A stretch of DNA of 13,054 nucleotides from an uncultured Cetobacterium sp. (GTDB lineage: Bacteria > Fusobacteriota > Fusobacteriia > Fusobacteriales > Fusobacteriaceae). The DNA is taken from contig CAAFWD010000135.1 of assembly GCA_900766645.1 (NCBI GenBank), forward strand, positions 1 to 13,054. The letters are read 5' to 3'. The translations under genes and the position numbers were made by a program. The notes beneath the pieces are model-generated. The model did not search any database. It worked only from the letters and a program-made list of their open reading frames with translations, and had not been told where the DNA came from. This document shows, in pieces, positions 11,674-13,054 of this stretch (positions within the stretch are counted from its first letter, which is position 1; every line of letters begins with the position of its first letter).

Positions 11674-13054
11674 TTATTTATTAATAATACCAGTTAAAAC
11701 TTTTTCAGATGTTATAGGAAGATTTCTAACTCTAACATTAGTTGCTTTAAATACAGCATCAGCAATAGCAGGAGCAGGAGTGTTTATAACAACTTCACCA
11801 ACTGACTTAGCTCCAAAAGGACCTGTTTGCTCATACGAGTTAGATAATTCAACTCTAATATTTTTACATTCAATTCTTGATGGAATTTTATATTGCATCA
11901 ATGAGTCAGATATAACTCTTCCTTTTTTATCAAATTTTATATCTTCTAAAAGAGCCAGTCCAATTCCTTGAGAACTTCCACCTTCAACTTGAACTTTAAC
12001 AAGATTAGGATTTATAGGAGTTCCACAGTCAACAACGGATAAGAAGTCTAAAACCTCAATTTCTCCTGTAAATGTGTCAACTTCAACCTCAGCAAAACCA
12101 GCTATAAATGGAGGTGGTGAAGTTTGCCCACCCCAAGTTCCAGTAGTTGTAATTTGATTCATCCCTTCAAAAGATATAGAACGTTGAGCAAAATCACAAA
12201 GAGAGATTTTTTCTCCTTTAACAAGAAGATAATCACCGAAATATTCAATATCGTCTATTTCAACTTTAAATAGATTAGAAGCTCCTTTAATGATTTCTTC
12301 TTTCATTTTGTTAGCTGCAATTATAACAGCATTACCTGTTACATATGTTCCACTTGAAGCATATGCACCTGGATCATAAGGAGAAAGGTCAGTATCAGCT
12401 GAATGGATAGCAATTTTATCCATAGAAACATCTAAAACTTCAGCTGCAATTTGAGAAAGTACAGTATCGCATCCTTGCCCCATATCAGTAACTCCAACCA
12501 TAAGAGTAAAGTCTCCTCTATCTCCAAGTTTGATTGTAGCAGCGGCAGTATCAATTCCACCTATTCCAGAACCTTGCATAGTAACAGCCATTCCAGCCGC
12601 TCTAACTTTTCCAGGAGAAATCTCTCTAACTTTAGATTTTTCATTCCAGTTAAATTTTTCTTTACCAAGTTGAATGCACTTTTTAATATCACCACTAGTA
12701 ATATAGTTATCTTTATTTGGCTCTACTAAATTTTTCATTCTAACTTCAGTAGGGTCTAGATTTAATCTGTGAGCTAGCTCATTGATAGCTGATTCTACAG
12801 CAAATGTTCCTTGGGTAGCTCCATATCCTCTAAAAGCACCAGCATTCATAGTGTTAGTGTACACAATGTTAGCATTAAATCTCATAGGAACTTTATCATA
12901 AAGAGGGAATGTTTTGTAAGAAACTAAAGATGTAACTGTTGGAGCGTGCTCTCCATAAGCACCTGCATTAGATAAAACGTTTATAACGATAGCTTGTATA
13001 TTTCCCTCTAAATCAGAACCTATGTTAACATTAAGGTTCATTTGATGTCTTGTA
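11674..13054 (-). CDS. Xanthine dehydrogenase family, molybdopterin-binding (large) subunit, 5' end outside window
   Basis: Molybdenum hydroxylase catalytic subunit. The frame stays open through 13054, so only about 459 C-terminal residues of a subunit usually near 760 are present; the ATG at 13039-13041 is internal, since an in-frame TRHQ precedes it and matches the family's conserved segment. Numbered from that Met: AFRGYG (69-74), DMGQG (186-190), EGGSSQGIG (353-361) and GAKSVGE (410-416), whose Glu416 aligns with the catalytic glutamate. These are cofactor and active-site motifs of xanthine dehydrogenase-type enzymes. The next gene, yqeC-mocA, argues for a selenium-dependent enzyme; in these selenium is a labile cofactor ligand, not selenocysteine, in accord with no in-frame TGA here. 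xpt in the same operon hints at a purine substrate, but substrate cannot be read from this part alone. Confidence 0.92.
   Translation of the reverse strand, partial: TRHQMNLNVNIGSDLEGNIQAIVINVLSNAGAYGEHAPTVTSLVSYKTFPLYDKVPMRFNANIVYTNTMNAGAFRGYGATQGTFAVESAINELAHRLNLDPTEVRMKNLVEPNKDNYITSGDIKKCIQLGKEKFNWNEKSKVREISPGKVRAAGMAVTMQGSGIGGIDTAAATIKLGDRGDFTLMVGVTDMGQGCDTVLSQIAAEVLDVSMDKIAIHSADTDLSPYDPGAYASSGTYVTGNAVIIAANKMKEEIIKGASNLFKVEIDDIEYFGDYLLVKGEKISLCDFAQRSISFEGMNQITTTGTWGGQTSPPPFIAGFAEVEVDTFTGEIEVLDFLSVVDCGTPINPNLVKVQVEGGSSQGIGLALLEDIKFDKKGRVISDSLMQYKIPSRIECKNIRVELSNSYEQTGPFGAKSVGEVVINTPAPAIADAVFKATNVRVRNLPITSEKVLTGIINK

Noticed and set aside
11515..11971. Plus-strand open frames of 60 and 107 codons
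   Set aside because: They lie antisense to the well-supported yqeC-mocA and hydroxylase genes, have no recognisable protein motifs, and are shadows.
12451..12729. Plus-strand 92-codon open frame rich in Ser/Asn
   Set aside because: Antisense to the hydroxylase large subunit; low-complexity composition typical of a reverse-frame shadow.
11674..13054. Selenocysteine in the molybdenum hydroxylase
   Set aside because: The frame has no internal TGA, and no SECIS-like element is needed; in this family selenium is a cofactor ligand.

Overview
The window is strongly AT-rich, uses AGA heavily for arginine, and carries Gram-negative envelope genes (LolCD-type lipoprotein sorting, a lipoprotein) beside Firmicute-like strong Shine-Dalgarno sequences. 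TGA works as a normal stop (recQ ends in TGA). This combination suggests a fusobacterium (Fusobacterium/Cetobacterium/Ilyobacter-like); this is inferred from gene content and composition, not from a marker gene. The window has no mobile element, CRISPR array, rRNA or tRNA that I can see. It is gene-dense, with no gap over about 145 bp.

Left part (1-3720, all minus strand): a polyamine-type ABC importer operon, potA-potB-potC, transcribed leftward with abutting or overlapping genes and TTG starts for potA and potB. No substrate-binding protein (potD) is visible. It is followed by a separately promoted cyclophilin-type peptidyl-prolyl isomerase lipoprotein.

Middle (3681-8092, all minus strand): recQ, a LolC/E-like permease, lolD and the long-form ribosome hibernation factor hpf run in one direction with gaps of 4 bp, an 8-bp overlap and a gap of about 58 bp. 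The run ends in a textbook rho-independent terminator (3681-3711), so it reads as one transcription unit: DNA repair helicase, lipoprotein release complex, stationary-phase ribosome factor.

Right part (8093-13054): from a divergent promoter region, mnmH (tRNA 2-selenouridine synthase) and an overlapping small membrane protein run rightward. Facing them and running leftward is an operon of a molybdenum hydroxylase large subunit (xanthine dehydrogenase family, cut by the window edge), a YqeC-MocA fusion protein and xanthine phosphoribosyltransferase (xpt). YqeC is known as a marker of selenium-dependent molybdenum hydroxylases, and MnmH needs selenophosphate. The right half is therefore probably a selenium-use neighbourhood joining two uses of the selD product (tRNA selenouridine and Se-molybdenum cofactor) with purine salvage/catabolism. 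The two convergent units meet with only 2 bp between stop codons, and each appears to carry its terminator inside the 3' end of the opposing gene.

The best candidates for follow-up are the YqeC-MocA fusion in its selenium context, the unknown membrane protein overlapping mnmH, and the reciprocal embedded terminators. I did not see a clearly new defence or mobile system.
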